Notes: generated from the sequence alone by a model not told the origin. DNA of 64,000 nucleotides from Nocardiopsis listeri NBRC 13360 (GCF_001570765.1 NZ_BCSH01000014.1:33559-97558), one strand, 5' to 3'; numbered from the stretch's first letter, positions 52,304 to 62,153 are shown. Numbers and translations are program-made.

Positions 52304-54693
52304 GGGTCCGAACCTCGGCTCTCCGATGGTCGCTCGGCGGGCATGACCTGCCACATGGCCTCCGCGTAGGCGGGATCGCCGGTGTAGTCGGAGTGGCCGA
52401 GGATCTCCGGGCGGCGGGCCTCCCCGGGGAGCGCGTCGTAGGAGCGTGGGTCCGGCAGTGGTTCGACCGTCGACACGACCACCTCCTCCCCTCCCGGGCC
52501 GAAGCGGCGTACCGGTCCCGCGATGGCGTCGGTGACCCGCCACAGGTTGCGCCAGGACGACACCCTCCCCTCCAGATCGGTGAAGGCCACCGGTCCGAAG
52601 TAGGCGGGGAAGTAGCGGGAGTACAAGCGGTCCAACGGGGACCCGTGGGTGATCAGCGAGACCCGGTCGGCGCACTGCTGCGGCAACTGCCACACCGTGG
52701 CCGCAGCCAACACCGAACCCTGCGAGTGCCCGGACAACACCACCGCGGTGTCCTCGTCGGCCATCCTGCGCACCCTCGCCGTGAGCTGGGGGACGGCGCG
52801 TTCGGCGTAGGACGGTGGCGCCAGCGGGTGGGCCGCCCGTGGCCAGAAGGTGCCCACGTCCCACACCGCTCCCACGGCTTGGCGGGTCGGCCGGTCCCGG
52901 TAGGCACTGCGGCCGATCCACACCAACGCCACCAGGGCGGCTCCGCCCAGCAGCGACCCCACGGCCACCAGCGCGTCCAGTGCGTCCTGGGCCACGCCCC
53001 ACAACCCACCGGCGACCGTCATGGGGGCGTCCAACGAACCGGCCTCCAGGTTCCCGGTGGCGATCGAGTACAGGGCCAGCCCCACCAACGGCACGACCGG
53101 TAGCAGAAGGGCGCCCAGGATCTTCGGTATCGCTTCGGTCATCCGACCCACGGCGCGGGCACGTGCGATGTCCCACGTCCGTCGGTCCCGGACACTGCGC
53201 GAGTACAGCGCGGTGACCTTCGGCAACTGGGCCCGGACCGCCCCGCGCAGCCACAGGGCCAGGACCACCACCACGATCAGCACGATGATCGCCTGGAAGG
53301 CGAAGGCCAACTGCAACCAGGAGTAGGCGGTGGGCGGGGACAGCACCAGACAATCGGCCTCGGGGGCTTGCATCGAACCGCAGCCGCTCAACCACAGCGA
53401 CCCCTGATAGACCAGGGCCGCGGAGAAGGCGCCGCCCAGAAGGGTGCCCAACGCCGCGGTGGACGGACCGGCCAGCCCCCGCATGGCGGTGTGCCGGTGT
53501 GGTCGGTCCACGGAGAACAGCACCAGCGCCGCCACCAGCAGAAGCACCACCAAGGTGCCCTGCACTGCGAAGAGGGTGTTGAGCATGGTCCCGCTGCCCG
53601 GAAGCGGTCCCTCGATCACCCACCTCGGCCGTGGCCAGACCGTGTACACCACGACGGCCGCGGTCACCCCCAGGGTGGTGTCGCGCAGTACGCGACACAG
53701 TCGGTCGGCGCGCGCGTTCCACCGAGCGTCCTTGCCCGGGACCAACACGCTCAACGTGCTCAGCAGTGCCACGAGCGCCAACAGGCCGGCCAGACCCGCA
53801 CCGACCGTCCACAGACCCGGACCGTTCGGAATCGGGGCTCCGCGCCCACCCAGGTCGTGCAGCAGAGGCGGCAGAAGCAGCAGCGCAGCCACGGTGCCCA
53901 CCGCGATCGCGACGTGCGCCGACCTCAGCCGCGCCATGATCTCGCTGTTGCGCCAGAAGTCGGGGTGGCTGAGCGGGGCGTCCTCGGAGTACCGAGGTGG
54001 TACCGGCCCGGTCACCACCTCGTAGTCGGCCGCGGTCCGTCGGGACAACCGCCACAACACCACCACGACCACCGCCGGCAGCACCGCGCCCACCAGCAAG
54101 GACCTGCCCGGTGCGGACAAGGGGGAGGACGCGGAGGCGAGGAAGGCCAACCACGGCCGCGCCCGCACGCACTCCTCGCCTTGGCCGACGCACTGCCAGG
54201 CGAGCAGGTCCATCCCCACCCCGGCGGCGGCCAGGACGATGAGCATGGTCAACGAGAGCGCCAGCAGTCGTACCCCGGCCCCGTAGGCGATGTTGGCCAC
54301 CCGGCGGGTTCCGGTCTGGCCGTCGTCCATCCGTCCCGGCCGCATCCAGTAGGCCACGTTGAGCATCATGAACGGCGTCAACAGGAGCCAGAAGGCGCGT
54401 GAGGAGGCGCCCGAGGTGAGATTGCCCCAGGCGAAGATCTCCCGACGCACCCCGGGCAGGGTCTCGGTGTCCGGCTTTCGTCGCCATCGGAAGAACCCGG
54501 CCAGCCGGTCGCCGCCCACACGCATGGCGGGCTCGACGTCCAAGAGCTCCTCCGCGTGCCCGCCACTCACCCCGTGGACACGCAACTCCACGCGGTCTCG
54601 GGCACCCGAGGGCGCGACGTCGGGCCGGGCGGGGACGTGAGGGACGGACGCGCGGGTGGGGTTCTCGTGCAGGGGTTCGGCTGTGTCCGGCAT
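52288..54693 (-). CDS. Polytopic membrane protein with alpha/beta-hydrolase (lipase-like) C-terminal domain
   Basis: From the ATG at 54693 (AGGATG upstream) the protein has 801 residues. The N terminus carries RVELRVHGVSGGHAEELLD, an HGVSGG segment like the oxyanion region of hydrolases. It then has eight or more membrane helices between about residues 95 and 590. The C-terminal domain of about 180 residues has a nucleophile elbow VVLSGHSQGSVLAAA and THGSPLDRLYSRYFP, like class 3 lipases. Splitting hydrolase-like parts across a membrane block is unusual. Role unknown; cleavage of a lipid or ester at the membrane is plausible. Confidence 0.8.
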   Translation of the reverse strand: MPDTAEPLHENPTRASVPHVPARPDVAPSGARDRVELRVHGVSGGHAEELLDVEPAMRVGGDRLAGFFRWRRKPDTETLPGVRREIFAWGNLTSGASSRAFWLLLTPFMMLNVAYWMRPGRMDDGQTGTRRVANIAYGAGVRLLALSLTMLIVLAAAGVGMDLLAWQCVGQGEECVRARPWLAFLASASSPLSAPGRSLLVGAVLPAVVVVVLWRLSRRTAADYEVVTGPVPPRYSEDAPLSHPDFWRNSEIMARLRSAHVAIAVGTVAALLLLPPLLHDLGGRGAPIPNGPGLWTVGAGLAGLLALVALLSTLSVLVPGKDARWNARADRLCRVLRDTTLGVTAAVVVYTVWPRPRWVIEGPLPGSGTMLNTLFAVQGTLVVLLLVAALVLFSVDRPHRHTAMRGLAGPSTAALGTLLGGAFSAALVYQGSLWLSGCGSMQAPEADCLVLSPPTAYSWLQLAFAFQAIIVLIVVVVLALWLRGAVRAQLPKVTALYSRSVRDRRTWDIARARAVGRMTEAIPKILGALLLPVVPLVGLALYSIATGNLEAGSLDAPMTVAGGLWGVAQDALDALVAVGSLLGGAALVALVWIGRSAYRDRPTRQAVGAVWDVGTFWPRAAHPLAPPSYAERAVPQLTARVRRMADEDTAVVLSGHSQGSVLAAATVWQLPQQCADRVSLITHGSPLDRLYSRYFPAYFGPVAFTDLEGRVSSWRNLWRVTDAIAGPVRRFGPGGEEVVVSTVEPLPDPRSYDALPGEARRPEILGHSDYTGDPAYAEAMWQVMPAERPSESRGSDPYQGP

Positions 54694-54805
54694 GTCAGCA
54701 TCCTGCCACGCAGAGTCGCCGTGCAACAGCGGGTTCCGCAGGCCTGTGGACGACTCGCGGGGCCGGAACCGGTCCGCGAGGGTCCGTGGCGGACCACGGG
54801 ACGGT

Positions 54806-55822
54806 TCACTGCACCCGCGACTCGTCCTCCACGCCCCAGGTGTTGCATGCCCCCGGTGACTGCTCCTCCCACCCGGAGCGGGTCCAACCGACACTGTTCT
54901 CCGGGGAGCCGTGTGTACGCTTCTCGTCCGGCTCGCCCTCCCGGTCCGCGGTCGCGGACGCGTCGTCCAACAGCACGTCGAGGTCGTCCTCGGCCAACGG
55001 ATAACTCACCCGCACCGAACCCAGGAACGCCCCCGCCAGACAGTTGGCCTGAAGCTCACTACGGCGCGTCCAGGTGTTGCGGCCGGCGTCGTCCTCCTCC
55101 AACCGGCGCTGTTCGTGGTAGTACTCCAGCAGCCCGGACTCGCCCTGCACGTGGTGGGCGTACTCGTGGGCCAACAGCGACGCGTACACCACGCTCTCCT
55201 CGGCCCCGTTCCACTTCTCGACCACGTCCTCGGTACCGATGTAGATGGCACCTCCGGCGCGACAGTAGAAGGCGCCGGCCGCGGACGGATAGGCGCGGCA
55301 GGGGCTCACCCCGGGCTCGGTCCAAAACACCCGGTCCGGTGGGCTGAAGGCGATCCCGGCCCGCTCGAACTGGGTCTGCCAGACATCGTCCAGACAGTCG
55401 GCGACCTGGTTCAGGAACACCTCCATCGAGGCCGGTTCGTCCACGTCCACGTCCGGTACCGGACACGGCAGGGGGCTCAGCCTCCCCGTCTCGTACAGCG
55501 GGTTGGCGAGCAACGCCACCTCCCCGCTGGGTCGGTCCGGCACCGACCGGCCCGGCGCCCCCGACCGTCCGGTGGGGGAGTCCGGGAACGGGCCAACCTG
55601 CCCGGGCTTGTCCTCACCGCTCTCGGCGCGCTCCAGCACGGTGTCGACACCGGTCCCCGCGTCCTTTTGGGCGGTGGACCACGACAGCAGCGACAACGCC
55701 AGTACGGCCACCAGAAGGCCGCAGACCACGCTGAACACCCGACGATTGTTCCGGTGCATCCGGCGCGCACGCGCCAGCCGGGAGAACTCGTCCGGTCCGC
55801 CGTGGTCCCAGGCCGCGCTCAC
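54806..55822 (-). CDS. Neutral zinc metallopeptidase (YpfJ-like), copy 2
   Basis: The 338-residue protein has an N-terminal membrane anchor (VFSVVCGLLVAVLALSLLSW), a disordered Pro/Gly linker and a metallopeptidase domain with the zinc site LLAHEYAHHVQGE and the downstream acidic ligand in ELQANCLAGAFLG. Paired cysteines (CLDDVWQ ... SPCRAY ... FYCRAGG) suggest an extracytoplasmic, disulfide-bonded domain. The GTG start at 55822 overlaps the stop of the upstream paralogue (GTGA). About half of its domain residues resemble that paralogue, indicating tandem duplication. Confidence 0.86.
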   Translation of the reverse strand: MSAAWDHGGPDEFSRLARARRMHRNNRRVFSVVCGLLVAVLALSLLSWSTAQKDAGTGVDTVLERAESGEDKPGQVGPFPDSPTGRSGAPGRSVPDRPSGEVALLANPLYETGRLSPLPCPVPDVDVDEPASMEVFLNQVADCLDDVWQTQFERAGIAFSPPDRVFWTEPGVSPCRAYPSAAGAFYCRAGGAIYIGTEDVVEKWNGAEESVVYASLLAHEYAHHVQGESGLLEYYHEQRRLEEDDAGRNTWTRRSELQANCLAGAFLGSVRVSYPLAEDDLDVLLDDASATADREGEPDEKRTHGSPENSVGWTRSGWEEQSPGACNTWGVEDESRVQ

Positions 55823-56817
55823 CGCACCAACTCCTCGCGGGCCTCCCACGTGTTGCAGGCGGCCGGATCCATGCGATCCCACCCGTGCGCGGTCCATAGT
55901 CTGCCGTTCTCCGCGGAACCGTGCGTACCGGTGCCCTCGTGGTCGGAACGGCGGACGACGTCGTCGAGGATGTTCTCCCGCTCACTCTCCTGGTAACCCA
56001 GGGACTCCTCGGCTGAGCCGACGAACACCCCGCCCAGACAGTTGGCCTGGAGCTCGTTGCGTCGGGTCAGCTCGTCGGCGGTCTCGTCGTCGGAGTTGGC
56101 CCGCAGGGCGTGGAACTCGGCGAGCATCCGCGACTGCCCTTGTACGTGGTGACCGTACTCGTGGCTGAGCAGGAAGGTGTACGCCTCGGGTTCCTCACTG
56201 CCGCCCGAAGCCGCCACGATGTCCTTGACGCCCAGGTACAGGCCCTGGTTGGCCTGGCAGTAGAACGCCGCGGTGCCCTCGCTCGGGAAGGGGCCGCATG
56301 GACTGTGTCCCTCGTCGTACCAGTAGACCCGGTTGGGTGAGTCGAACGACAGCCCGGCCTCGTCGAAGTAGCCGGCCCAGGCCGTGTCCAGACAGTCGGC
56401 GATCGCGTGCACGAACACCTCGACCGAACGGGGGTCCCGCTGGTCCAACGACGGAGGGGAGCACGTCACCTCGCCCAGCTCACCCACCGCGTACAGCGGG
56501 TTCTGCCCGAGCGGGTCGTCGATCGGCGCGTCCGAGTGGTCGGCCGGCCATCCCTCCGAATCCGCGGACATCAGCTCCGTGGGATCGGTGCCGACGGGGT
56601 CGCCCCAGGCCGGTTCGGCGCCGGGAAGCATCGCGGAGATCGCGAGGAATCCGGTGAATCCGACCGCGGCCAGTCCCGTGCCGAGGGACAGGGACACCCC
56701 TATCCCCATCCGCTGTAGGAACCCACGGCGCTCCGCCCAGGGATCGAGGTCCGGGTCCGGTCGCGGTCGCCTCACCACACGCCCACGTCCGTCCGTTTCA
56801 GGGGCGTCCGGGAACAC
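55819..56817 (-). CDS. Neutral zinc metallopeptidase (YpfJ-like), copy 1
   Basis: Paralogue of the gene that follows. A membrane helix (GIGVSLSLGTGLAAVGFTGFL) precedes the domain with LLSHEYGHHVQGQ and ELQANCLGGVFVG, and the same cysteine spacing (CLDTAWAG ... SPCGPF ... FYCQANQ). The start is uncertain: GTG at 56817 gives 332 residues; GTGs at 56775 and 56778 or a longer frame upstream are also open, none with a strong ribosome site. It is divergent from the DUF2207 gene at 56887. Substrates are unknown for this family. Confidence 0.84.
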   Translation of the reverse strand: MFPDAPETDGRGRVVRRPRPDPDLDPWAERRGFLQRMGIGVSLSLGTGLAAVGFTGFLAISAMLPGAEPAWGDPVGTDPTELMSADSEGWPADHSDAPIDDPLGQNPLYAVGELGEVTCSPPSLDQRDPRSVEVFVHAIADCLDTAWAGYFDEAGLSFDSPNRVYWYDEGHSPCGPFPSEGTAAFYCQANQGLYLGVKDIVAASGGSEEPEAYTFLLSHEYGHHVQGQSRMLAEFHALRANSDDETADELTRRNELQANCLGGVFVGSAEESLGYQESERENILDDVVRRSDHEGTGTHGSAENGRLWTAHGWDRMDPAACNTWEAREELVR

Positions 56818-56886
56818 CGGATCACGACGTCGCGGAGGGTGCCCCCTGGGCACGGCCCGGGGGAAGACCGGATAGGCTCTCGCGTC

Positions 56887-58734
56887 ATGTGGTGGGTCGG
56901 CTCCCTGCGCCAGGCCGTCGCTTGGGCGACGGCCCTGCTCGTGTTCTCCTCGCTGGTCACAGCGGTCACCTTGGCGTGGCCGAGAGAGGAGGCGCACGCG
57001 GCGGCGGCCGCACCGATCACCACAGTACCGGGGCACGCTCCGGCGGGAACCGTGCCCCATGCCGCCGACGAGGGTTCCATCACCAACCAGATCACCCTCG
57101 AACTGGACCGACACGGCGTACTCGGCGGCGAGGAGGACATTCGATTCGAGGGGGAGCCCCCCGAGACCTTCACCCGCGCGCTGACCTCCACCATGATCTA
57201 CGACACCGACCACGACCGTCGGTTCGAGGTCGACGACGTCACCGCGGTCGACGCCGACGGCGCCACCCTCGACGTCGAGACCGAGGAGACCGGTGGCGCC
57301 CTGCTGGTGCACATCCCCACCGCGGACACACGAGGCGTGCGCCTGTCCTACCGGGTGGGCGGCACCGTGAGCGAGGTCGCCCAGGGCGTCCAGTTGGAGT
57401 GGAGGGCGGTGGGCGCCTACAGCCACCCGGTCCGCACCACCGACGTCACCGTCAACGCCCCCCTGCCACCGGAGGCCCTGTCCTGCCTGGCGGGCGAACC
57501 CCGCAGTTCCATGTACTGCACCGCCTCCGACATGGGCGGCGAAGCGGTCGTCGCGCACTTCCTCCAGGCCGACATGGGCCCGGACGACCGGCTCGACATC
57601 GTCGTGAACTACCCGCCCGGCACCGCCGAGGGCGAACCCATCCTCACCCGACGCTGGTCCCTGGCGTCGGCCTTCGCGGTCACCCCGGCGACCGGAAGCG
57701 TCTTCGGCCTGTTGCTGCTGGTCCTGGTGGGCGGCCTGATCGCCCTGATCCGTATCCGAGGCCGGGACGAGCGCGCGCTACGCCGTGAGGCCTCCCAGGG
57801 CGACCACGCCCCGATCGAGCCCGGTGAGCACGGTCGTCTGCGCTTCCACGCCCCAGACGGGGTCCACCCCGGTCAGATCGGCACGCTGGTGGACGAACGC
57901 GTGGACATCGCCGACCTCACCGCCGGTGTCCTGGACCTGGCCGTGCGCGGATACATCCGGGTGGAGGAACTTCCGCACGAGCACTTCACCTCGGTGGACT
58001 GGCGACTGGTCCGCCTGGACGGCCCCGCCGGGGAGAACCTGCTGGCCTCCGAGTGGCTGCTACTGGACGCCCTCTTCGGAGAGAAGCGCACCGTGCGCAT
58101 GTCCCAACTCGCCTCCCCTCGGCACTCCACGGACTTTCCCGCCAGGATCGACCGGGTCCGGGACGAGCTGTACCAGGACATGGTGCGACTGAAGTGGTTC
58201 TCCCGCTCGCCCAGCCGGGTCCGCGGTGTCTGGACGACGGTCGGGATGGTCACCACCGCGGTCGGCGTCCTGTCGACGATCCTCCTCGCGGTGTTCACAC
58301 ACGCCGCCTTCACCGGGCTGGCCGTCGTCATCGCGGGCGCGGCCATCACCGCCGGAGCCCAGTACATGCCCGCGAAGACCAGACTGGGCAGCTCCGTGTA
58401 CGCGCACACGATGGGTTTCCGCGACTACCTGCTGAGCTCGCGCGCCCAGACCGTACCGTCGGGGCAACGAGTGGAGCTGTACTCGCGCTACCTGCCCTAC
58501 GCGGTGATCTTCGACGACGTGGAACGTTGGGCCAACATCCTGGCCGGCGCCGCGATCGCCGACCTCGAACCGGAGGAGCTCGACGGCGACGGCCTGCACT
58601 GGTACACGGGCCCGCTGGAGTGGCGGATCGAGGACTTCACGGACTCCATCACCACGTTCGTGTTCACCCTCACCGGTGTCATCACCAACACCCGTCGCAC
58701 CGGGCTGCTCAACCAGCTGCAACGATCGAAGTAG
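56887..58734 (+). CDS. DUF2207 domain membrane protein
   Basis: The 615-residue protein has a signal-like first helix, an extracytoplasmic DUF2207 domain ([27 protein letters not shown] ... [22 protein letters not shown]), a helix at about 275-295, a cytoplasmic winged-helix-like part ([19 protein letters not shown]) and two more helices before a C-terminal cytoplasmic domain ([18 protein letters not shown]). The layout is typical of the family. Function unknown. AGAAAAC-like strong sites are absent; the ATG at 56887 is favoured by the signal peptide. dtd follows after 52 bases. Confidence 0.84.
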   Translation: MWWVGSLRQAVAWATALLVFSSLVTAVTLAWPREEAHAAAAAPITTVPGHAPAGTVPHAADEGSITNQITLELDRHGVLGGEEDIRFEGEPPETFTRALTSTMIYDTDHDRRFEVDDVTAVDADGATLDVETEETGGALLVHIPTADTRGVRLSYRVGGTVSEVAQGVQLEWRAVGAYSHPVRTTDVTVNAPLPPEALSCLAGEPRSSMYCTASDMGGEAVVAHFLQADMGPDDRLDIVVNYPPGTAEGEPILTRRWSLASAFAVTPATGSVFGLLLLVLVGGLIALIRIRGRDERALRREASQGDHAPIEPGEHGRLRFHAPDGVHPGQIGTLVDERVDIADLTAGVLDLAVRGYIRVEELPHEHFTSVDWRLVRLDGPAGENLLASEWLLLDALFGEKRTVRMSQLASPRHSTDFPARIDRVRDELYQDMVRLKWFSRSPSRVRGVWTTVGMVTTAVGVLSTILLAVFTHAAFTGLAVVIAGAAITAGAQYMPAKTRLGSSVYAHTMGFRDYLLSSRAQTVPSGQRVELYSRYLPYAVIFDDVERWANILAGAAIADLEPEELDGDGLHWYTGPLEWRIEDFTDSITTFVFTLTGVITNTRRTGLLNQLQRSK

Positions 58735-58786
58735 GAACGCCCCGGGCGGGGACGACGAGAGTCGACGAGAACAAGAGGGGGAGCCC

Positions 58787-59212
58787 ATGCGCGCGGTCGT
58801 GCAGCGGGTGTCGCAGGCTTCGGTGACGGTGGACGGCGAGGTCGTCGGGGAGATCACCCGGCCCGGGCTCATGGCGCTCGTGGGCGTCACCCACACCGAC
58901 ACCGAGGCCGAGGCCGCCAAGATCGCCCGCAAGCTCTGGACCCTGCGGATCCTGGCGGACGAGAAATCCTGCTCCGACATCCAGGCCCCATTGCTGGTGG
59001 TCAGCCAGTTCACCCTCTACGGAGACGCCCGCAAGGGCCGCCGGCCCACGTGGCAGGCGGCGGCCCCGGGACCGGTCGCCGAACCCCTCGTGGACGCCGT
59101 CGTCAAGGAACTGCGCGACCAAGGAGCCGAGGTCGCCACCGGGATGTTCGGCGCGCGGATGTCCGTCGACCTGACCAACGAGGGGCCGTTCACCGTCGTC
59201 CTGGAGGTGTGA
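58787..59212 (+). CDS. dtd: D-aminoacyl-tRNA deacylase Dtd
   Basis: Dtd removes D-amino acids from mischarged tRNAs. The 141 residues include [21 protein letters not shown], the conserved [15 protein letters not shown] with catalytic Thr, and the Gly-cis-Pro segment near [12 protein letters not shown] that gives chiral proofreading. GAGGGGGAG lies before the ATG at 58787. It ends 239 bases before the convergent regX3 stop. Confidence 0.95.
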   Translation: MRAVVQRVSQASVTVDGEVVGEITRPGLMALVGVTHTDTEAEAAKIARKLWTLRILADEKSCSDIQAPLLVVSQFTLYGDARKGRRPTWQAAAPGPVAEPLVDAVVKELRDQGAEVATGMFGARMSVDLTNEGPFTVVLEV

Positions 59213-59352
59213 CCCGGACAGCCACGTGAGCCGGAGCGGGCAGGTCGTGGCGTAGGTCCGGGGTGGCGATCGGCGGACCGAACACCGTGCGCATCGGCGG
59301 TACGCCTACCTACGAGATCCTCGCACGCGCCGTGCGAAGGCATGAGAAAGGC

Positions 59353-59381
59353 CCCGGGCGGCGACGAAGCAGCCGCCCGGG
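59353..59381 (-). terminator. Terminator after regX3
   Basis: CCCGGGCGGC (59353-59362) pairs perfectly with GCCGCCCGGG (59372-59381) around a 9-base loop. On the minus strand it is followed by CCTTTCTC, fitting a terminator for senX3-regX3, whose stop is 70 bases upstream. Confidence 0.8.
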
Positions 59382-59450
59382 ACACGGGGGGTCGAAGCTC
59401 GGTGGAGTACCGGCGCGGGGAATCCGAAGGGGGACCACCCGTGCCCGGAG

Positions 59451-60149
59451 CTACTCCACCTCGACGGTCACCGGCTCGAACTTGTAACCGAGCCCGCGCA
59501 CCGTGACGATGTACCGGGGGCTGCTCGGGTCCTCCTCGATCTTGGCCCGCAGCCGCTTCACGTGCACGTCCAAGGTCTTGGTGTCACCGACGTAGTCGGC
59601 GCCCCACACCCGGTCGATGAGCTGCATCCGCGTGAGCACGCGCCCGGCGTTGAGCAGGAGTACCTCAAGCAGCTCGAACTCCTTCAGGGGCAGCTGCACG
59701 TTGTCGCCGAGCACCGTCACCACGTGCCGCTCCACGTCCATGCGGACGGGGCCGGCCTCCAGGATGACACTGGTCGGTGCCTTGACCTCGCCCCGGCGGC
59801 GCAGCACCGCGCGGATCCGCGCCACGAGCTCGCGGGAGGAGAACGGCTTGGTCACGTAGTCGTCGGCGCCCAGTTCCAGACCGACGACCTTGTCGATCTC
59901 GGAGTCCTTGGCGGTGAGCATGATGACGGGGACGTTGGACTTCTGGCGAAGGGTGCGGCAGACCTCGGTGCCGGACAGACCCGGCAGCATGAGATCGAGC
60001 AGTACCAGGTCGGCCCCGGTCCGGTCGAAGGTCTCCAACGCCACGGTGCCGGTGGGGGCCACCGCGACCTCGAAACCCTCCTTACGCAGCATGTACGACA
60101 GGGCGTCGCTGTAGGACTCCTCGTCCTCTACTACGAGTACACGCGTCAC
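59451..60149 (-). CDS. regX3: Phosphate-responsive response regulator RegX3
   Basis: The 232-residue OmpR-type regulator has a receiver domain with Asp52 (LVLLDLMLPGLSG) and Lys in YVTKPFSSRELVARI, and a winged helix with PLKEFELLEVLLLNAGRVLTR and DTKTLDVHVKRLRAKIE. It matches RegX3/PhoP of actinomycetes, which binds PHO boxes under phosphate limitation. The GTG at 60149 overlaps the senX3 stop and has AGGAGA upstream. Likely targets in this window are the PHO boxes at 4330 and 61398. Confidence 0.95.
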   Translation of the reverse strand: MTRVLVVEDEESYSDALSYMLRKEGFEVAVAPTGTVALETFDRTGADLVLLDLMLPGLSGTEVCRTLRQKSNVPVIMLTAKDSEIDKVVGLELGADDYVTKPFSSRELVARIRAVLRRRGEVKAPTSVILEAGPVRMDVERHVVTVLGDNVQLPLKEFELLEVLLLNAGRVLTRMQLIDRVWGADYVGDTKTLDVHVKRLRAKIEEDPSSPRYIVTVRGLGYKFEPVTVEVE

Positions 60150-61336
60150 TGTGCCGTCTCCTGGTGATTGTCGTTCCGGGACGTGTCGAACTCCCGGCTC
60201 TCCGGTCTGGGCAGACGCAGAGTGAACGTCGACCCCGACCCCTCCTTGCTCCACACGCTCACTTCTCCACGGTGGTGGGTCATGATGTGCTTGACGATCG
60301 CCAGGCCGAGACCGGTACCACCGGTGGCCCGGCTTCGAGCGGCGTCCACACGGTAGAACCGCTCGAAGACTCTCTCCAGATCCTGTTGTGGGATACCGAT
60401 CCCCTGGTCGGCGACGCTGATGTCGACGCTGGACCGGGCGATCCCCACTGAGACCGCCACCCGGGTGTTCTTCGGGCTGTAGGCGACGGCGTTCGTTATC
60501 AGGTTACGCAAGGCGGTGCCGAGCATGGCTTCGTCACCCAGCACGGTCAGCCCCTCGGCACCGCTGCCGACCAGCTCGATCCCCTTGGCGTCGGCGGGCA
60601 TGCGCGCCGCGTCGATCGACTCCTCCACGATGGATTCCAGGTTCACCGGAACCGGTTCGGCGATAGGTTCGGCGCCCTGGATACGGGAAAGGGTGATGAG
60701 GTCCTGGATGACGGCGGTCAGGCGGGAGGCCTCGGTCTGCATGCGCTCGGTGAACCGGCGGACGGCCTCCGGGTCGTCGCTCGCGTCCTGTACGGTCTCC
60801 GCCAATAGGGACAGGGCGCCCACCGGGGTCTTCAGCTCATGCGAGATGTTGGCCACGAAGTCACGACGGACCGCCTCCAAGCGACGGTGCTCGGTCTGGT
60901 CCTCGGCCAGGACGAGCACCAGGCCGGTGCCGCCCAGCGGTGCCACCCGCACGGCGAAGGACGTGGCGTCGGGGCCGAACTTGCGGACGGCGACCTCGAT
61001 CGAGGTCTCACGGATGACCCCGTCCCGACGGACCTTGCGGGCCAGCGAGAGGAGTTCTCCTATGACCAGTTCCTCGCCACGGACGATCCCGAAGGCCCGG
61101 GCGGCGGAGGAAGCACGCAGGACCCTGTCCGCGGAGTCCAGCACCACGGCGGAAGAGGGGAGGGCCGAGAGTACCTCCGCGATCCCCGGGGGGAGGCCGT
61201 TGCCCTCCTGGCGCGGACGCGGTTCCAGTTGTTCCGCGCGCGACCGGAAAAAGCGACCGGCGACGATGACGCCCATGACGACGCCCAGCACGAGTCCGAT
61301 GATGCCGGTTACGGCGGCGAGAAGTTCACCTTGCAC
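60146..61336 (-). CDS. senX3: Phosphate sensor histidine kinase SenX3
   Basis: The 396-residue kinase has one N-terminal membrane helix (AAVTGIIGLVLGVVMGVIVAG), a PAS-like domain (LSALPSSAVVLDSADRVLRASS), the dimerisation helix with phospho-acceptor His166 in NISHELKTPVGAL, and an ATPase domain with NLITNAVAYSPKNTRV and GGTGLGLAIVKHIM. It pairs with RegX3 (GTGA overlap). It is divergent from phoU, which in this system links Pst transport state to SenX3 signalling. The start is GTG at 61336. Confidence 0.95.
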   Translation of the reverse strand: MQGELLAAVTGIIGLVLGVVMGVIVAGRFFRSRAEQLEPRPRQEGNGLPPGIAEVLSALPSSAVVLDSADRVLRASSAARAFGIVRGEELVIGELLSLARKVRRDGVIRETSIEVAVRKFGPDATSFAVRVAPLGGTGLVLVLAEDQTEHRRLEAVRRDFVANISHELKTPVGALSLLAETVQDASDDPEAVRRFTERMQTEASRLTAVIQDLITLSRIQGAEPIAEPVPVNLESIVEESIDAARMPADAKGIELVGSGAEGLTVLGDEAMLGTALRNLITNAVAYSPKNTRVAVSVGIARSSVDISVADQGIGIPQQDLERVFERFYRVDAARSRATGGTGLGLAIVKHIMTHHRGEVSVWSKEGSGSTFTLRLPRPESREFDTSRNDNHQETAQ

Positions 61337-61397
61337 GATTCGATCGTAAACGTGCCGACTAGGGCTTTACTCGGCAAGGGCACGCGACACGACCGAG

Positions 61398-61419
61398 GTT
61401 CTTCAATCGTTCACCGACT
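61398..61419 (+). promoter_or_regulatory. PHO box between senX3 and phoU
   Basis: GTTCTTCAATC (61398-61408) and GTTCACCGACT (61409-61419) are two adjacent 11-base direct repeat units with the GTTC core; a weaker CTTC unit follows at about 61431. The site lies in the 124-base gap between divergent senX3 and phoU, 42 bases before phoU. RegX3 binding is inferred from the match and its position. Confidence 0.72.
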
Positions 61420-61460
61420 CTTGGCCGATCCTTCAAACCCACACTGGGAGCATTGACCTT

Positions 61461-62123
61461 ATGCGCGATACGTACCACGAGGACCTTGACAGCCTGAGTG
61501 AACGCCTCGTCGAGATGACCAGGCTCGCCAGGCACGCCGTCGCGCGTGCCACCACCGCGTTGCTGGACAGTGACCTCACCGCGGCACAGGAGGTGATCTC
61601 CGGGGACGAGGCGATCAACCGACTGGACCAGGAGATCGAGGACACCGCCTTCAGTCTGATGGCGCGGCAACAGCCGGTGGCCTCCGACCTACGGACCATC
61701 ATCACCGCCCTGTACATGCGTGGTGACCTGGAACGGATGGGCGACCACGCCGTCCACCTCGCCAAGATCGCCCGCCGCCGTCACCCGGACTCGGCCATCC
61801 CCAAGCCGGTTCGTTCGATCGTCCTGGAGATGGGCCATGAGGCCGAGCTGTTGGTCACCAAGGCCGGAGAGGTGATCTCTGAGAGGGACCCCGACACCGC
61901 CCTGGAGTTGGACAAGGACGACGACAAGATGGACCGGCTGCGGCGCAAGCTGTTGCAGCGCATCCTCGCACCGGGCTGGGAGTACGGGGTCGAGGCGACC
62001 ATGGACGTGACCCTGGTCGGTCGATTCTACGAGCGTTACGGCGATCACGCGGTGCACGTCGCCGACAACCTGATCTACATGGTGACCGGAGAGAAGCGCG
62101 AAGATTACGAACCCGAGGAGTGA
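61461..62123 (+). CDS. phoU: Phosphate transport system regulator PhoU
   Basis: The 220-residue all-helical protein has two PhoU repeats with the metal-binding patterns EEVISGDEAINRLDQEIEDTAF-like (here AAQEVISGDEAINRLDQEI) and the second GDHAVHVADNLIYMV. PhoU represses phosphate signalling when phosphate is plentiful, working between the Pst transporter and SenX3. MRDTYHEDLDSLSERLVEM is a typical start. GGGAG lies about 12 bases before the ATG. It is 57 kb from pstCAB in this window, so the two parts of the system are separate. Confidence 0.95.
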   Translation: MRDTYHEDLDSLSERLVEMTRLARHAVARATTALLDSDLTAAQEVISGDEAINRLDQEIEDTAFSLMARQQPVASDLRTIITALYMRGDLERMGDHAVHLAKIARRRHPDSAIPKPVRSIVLEMGHEAELLVTKAGEVISERDPDTALELDKDDDKMDRLRRKLLQRILAPGWEYGVEATMDVTLVGRFYERYGDHAVHVADNLIYMVTGEKREDYEPEE

Positions 62124-62153
62124 CGGCCTCGTAGGTCGTCATCCGAGGTGATG

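Noticed and set aside
51887..54487. Antisense-frame reading of about 866 codons over the membrane hydrolase
   Set aside because: Same strand but wrong frame: Gly/Arg-rich and without hydrophobic helices, whereas the chosen frame has clear membrane segments and a lipase motif.
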